From: Cellvibrionales bacterium
GTDB taxonomy: Bacteria; Pseudomonadota; Gammaproteobacteria; Pseudomonadales; UBA7434
Direction of reading: 5' to 3'
Length of the DNA: 6,627 nucleotides
Assembly (NCBI GenBank): GCA_003492055.1
Contig: DMZE01000276.1
Location: 457 to 7,083 of the forward strand
In this document: positions 5,391-6,627 of the stretch, piece by piece
Layout of the letters: every line of letters starts with the position of its first letter
Position numbering within the stretch: position 1 is the first letter of the stretch
The notes under the pieces: generated by a model
What the model saw: only the letters and a program-made list of their open reading frames with translations
What the model was told of the DNA's origin: nothing
The model's database searches: none
Translations under genes and position numbers: made by a program

Positions 5391-6623
5391 ATGCCAACTA
5401 AACTTTTGAAAAACTTTGATCAAGAAACTTTTTTACGCGACTACTGGCAAAAAAAACCATTACTTATTAAAGGCGGTTTAGCCGGTTGGCAAAACCCGAT
5501 AACTGCCGATGAATTAGCTGGGCTAGCTTTAGAAGACCATGTTGAGTCACGCTTAATACATGCAAGACCTATCGCTAACAGTATTACTGAGAGCCAATGG
5601 ATACTGGAGCAAGGCCCTTTCTCTGAGCAGCGACTTAGCACCTTAGACGATAAAAATTGGACCTTACTAGTTCAAGCGGTTGATCACTATGCCCCTGAAG
5701 TAGCTGAACTACTGAGTTACTTCGGCTTTATACCCAGCTGGCAAATTGACGACGTAATGGTTAGCTATGCGACAAAAGGTGGCGGCGTTGGGCCGCACTT
5801 CGATCGCTACGATGTGTTTTTAGTACAAGGTCAAGGGCAGCGTGAATGGCAAATTGGGCAGAACTGTAATCAAGATACGCCATTACAAGCGGGCCAGCCA
5901 TTATCATTACTTACTGAGTTTAATCGTGTTGACAGTTACCAGCTATCAGCAGGAGATATTCTTTATGTACCCCCCTACGCATCGCATTGGGGAACATCAT
6001 TAGACAATGATTGCATGACCTACTCTGTAGGATTTCGCTCTCCCTCTAAAGCTGAATTGCTAGATGATTATGCAGGATATATGCAACTTAATTGTTCTGA
6101 GGATGAGCGCTTTAGAGATGCGGATATGACTGCTTCGGGGGCTGGCGCGATTGATGCGCAGACGATTGATAATTTAGCGGCGATGTTGGTTGAGCAGTTA
6201 AGTGATAAAAAACAATTAGCGCAATGGTTTGGTCGTTGGGCTAGTCAGAGTAAATATGCAGAGGCGATAAGCGAGGAAGCTTTTGATATTAATGATGATG
6301 AGGAAGAGCTGCTTATTGATGAGATTGATTTTTCTGATTCGGCGTTGAATATTCATCGGGATACGGCATCGCGGTTTTATTATGTTGAGACTGGGGCTGG
6401 TGATGCTGGGTCGTTGCAGTTTTTTGTTAATGGTCGGGAGGTGGCGTTGGTTGAGCCCTCTTTGGCGCTACGGAATTCGATTAAAGTGATTTGTAATGAG
6501 TTGGTTTTTTCGGTTGAGGCGTTATTGCCTTGGCTGGAGAATGAGGATACGCGGAGGGTTTTGGCTGGGATGTTTGAGAATGGTGAGTTGTATGCTGAGG
6601 ATGATGAGTCGCTTGTGGAGTGA
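5391..6623 (+). CDS. roxA: Ribosomal protein uL16 arginine hydroxylase (JmjC/cupin 2-oxoglutarate oxygenase, RoxA/YcfD)
   Basis: This cytoplasmic Fe(II)/2-oxoglutarate dioxygenase hydroxylates a conserved arginine of 50S protein uL16 (Arg81 in E. coli). Counting from the ATG at 5391 the protein has 410 residues. The N-terminal FLRDYWQKKPLLIKG and DELAGLA segments match YcfD. The catalytic core has GGGVGPHFDRYDVF with iron ligands His136 and Asp138, the likely 2-oxoglutarate-binding Arg151, and the third ligand His199 in the VPPYASHWG segment. The YSVGFRSP segment ends the barrel; dimerisation helices and a winged-helix-like C-terminal domain follow. E. coli YcfD has 373 residues; part of the extra length is an acidic linker at about 298-315. 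An upstream in-frame ATG at 5343 would add 16 residues. It is rejected because family members begin near this point and because it lies inside an inverted repeat with no ribosome binding site, though the chosen ATG also lacks a clear one. Strand composition changes sharply after about 6060. Confidence 0.93.
   Translation: MPTKLLKNFDQETFLRDYWQKKPLLIKGGLAGWQNPITADELAGLALEDHVESRLIHARPIANSITESQWILEQGPFSEQRLSTLDDKNWTLLVQAVDHYAPEVAELLSYFGFIPSWQIDDVMVSYATKGGGVGPHFDRYDVFLVQGQGQREWQIGQNCNQDTPLQAGQPLSLLTEFNRVDSYQLSAGDILYVPPYASHWGTSLDNDCMTYSVGFRSPSKAELLDDYAGYMQLNCSEDERFRDADMTASGAGAIDAQTIDNLAAMLVEQLSDKKQLAQWFGRWASQSKYAEAISEEAFDINDDEEELLIDEIDFSDSALNIHRDTASRFYYVETGAGDAGSLQFFVNGREVALVEPSLALRNSIKVICNELVFSVEALLPWLENEDTRRVLAGMFENGELYAEDDESLVE
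6061..6623 (+). other. Strand-composition switch in the 3' part of roxA
   Basis: By hand count 5401-6060 has 147 G and 147 C on the plus strand, whereas 6061-6600 has 179 G and 64 C, with T also frequent. Total G+C stays at about 45%. Leucine TTG rises from 1 of 25 Leu codons to 10 of 21, and GAG becomes nearly the only Glu codon. The change is within one intact frame. Confidence 0.85.
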
Positions 6624-6627
6624 ACCA

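Noticed and set aside
5441..5641. Open minus-strand frame of 66 codons opposite roxA
   Set aside because: It is antisense to the conserved N-terminal part of RoxA, with no sign of independent coding.

Overview
The window comes from a gammaproteobacterial chromosome, about 45% G+C by hand count over the 3' third. It carries conserved housekeeping genes and shows no phage, transposon, CRISPR or RNA gene. The lolCDE set, a ComEC homologue downstream of it and a PilZ-domain gene divergent from it resemble the arrangement I recall from Pseudomonas and relatives. The moderate G+C fits a marine Cellvibrionales-like or Oceanospirillales-like bacterium better than Pseudomonas itself; that placement is inference.

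The left two thirds are on the minus strand and are transcribed leftwards. The order is a 19-codon candidate leader ORF, then lolC, lolD (11-nt gap), lolE (4-nt overlap, GTG start), then after a 197-nt AT-rich gap the 5' part of comEC (TTG start), which runs off the left edge. LolC, LolE and the ATPase LolD form the inner-membrane ABC complex that extracts outer-membrane lipoproteins and hands them to LolA. ComEC is the inner-membrane DNA channel of natural transformation.

Positions 4138-4304 separate the divergent lol and PilZ genes. This stretch holds a perfect 12-bp palindrome that reads TATACT (a possible -10) on both strands, and a CRP-like 22-bp site overlapping a TAAAAT hexamer on the lol side.

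The right third is on the plus strand: a c-di-GMP-binding-type PilZ protein with a long helical insertion, a small exported protein of unknown function 46 nt downstream, and roxA (ycfD), a JmjC/cupin 2-oxoglutarate oxygenase that hydroxylates an arginine of ribosomal protein uL16. The leader of roxA contains two compact inverted repeats.

The most striking anomaly is inside roxA. From about position 6060 to the end the coding strand becomes strongly G-rich and C-poor (GC skew about 0 before, about +0.47 after). Codon choice changes in parallel while total G+C stays the same. The switch falls close to the boundary between the catalytic domain and the C-terminal domain. I found no clear new defence or mobile system in this window.
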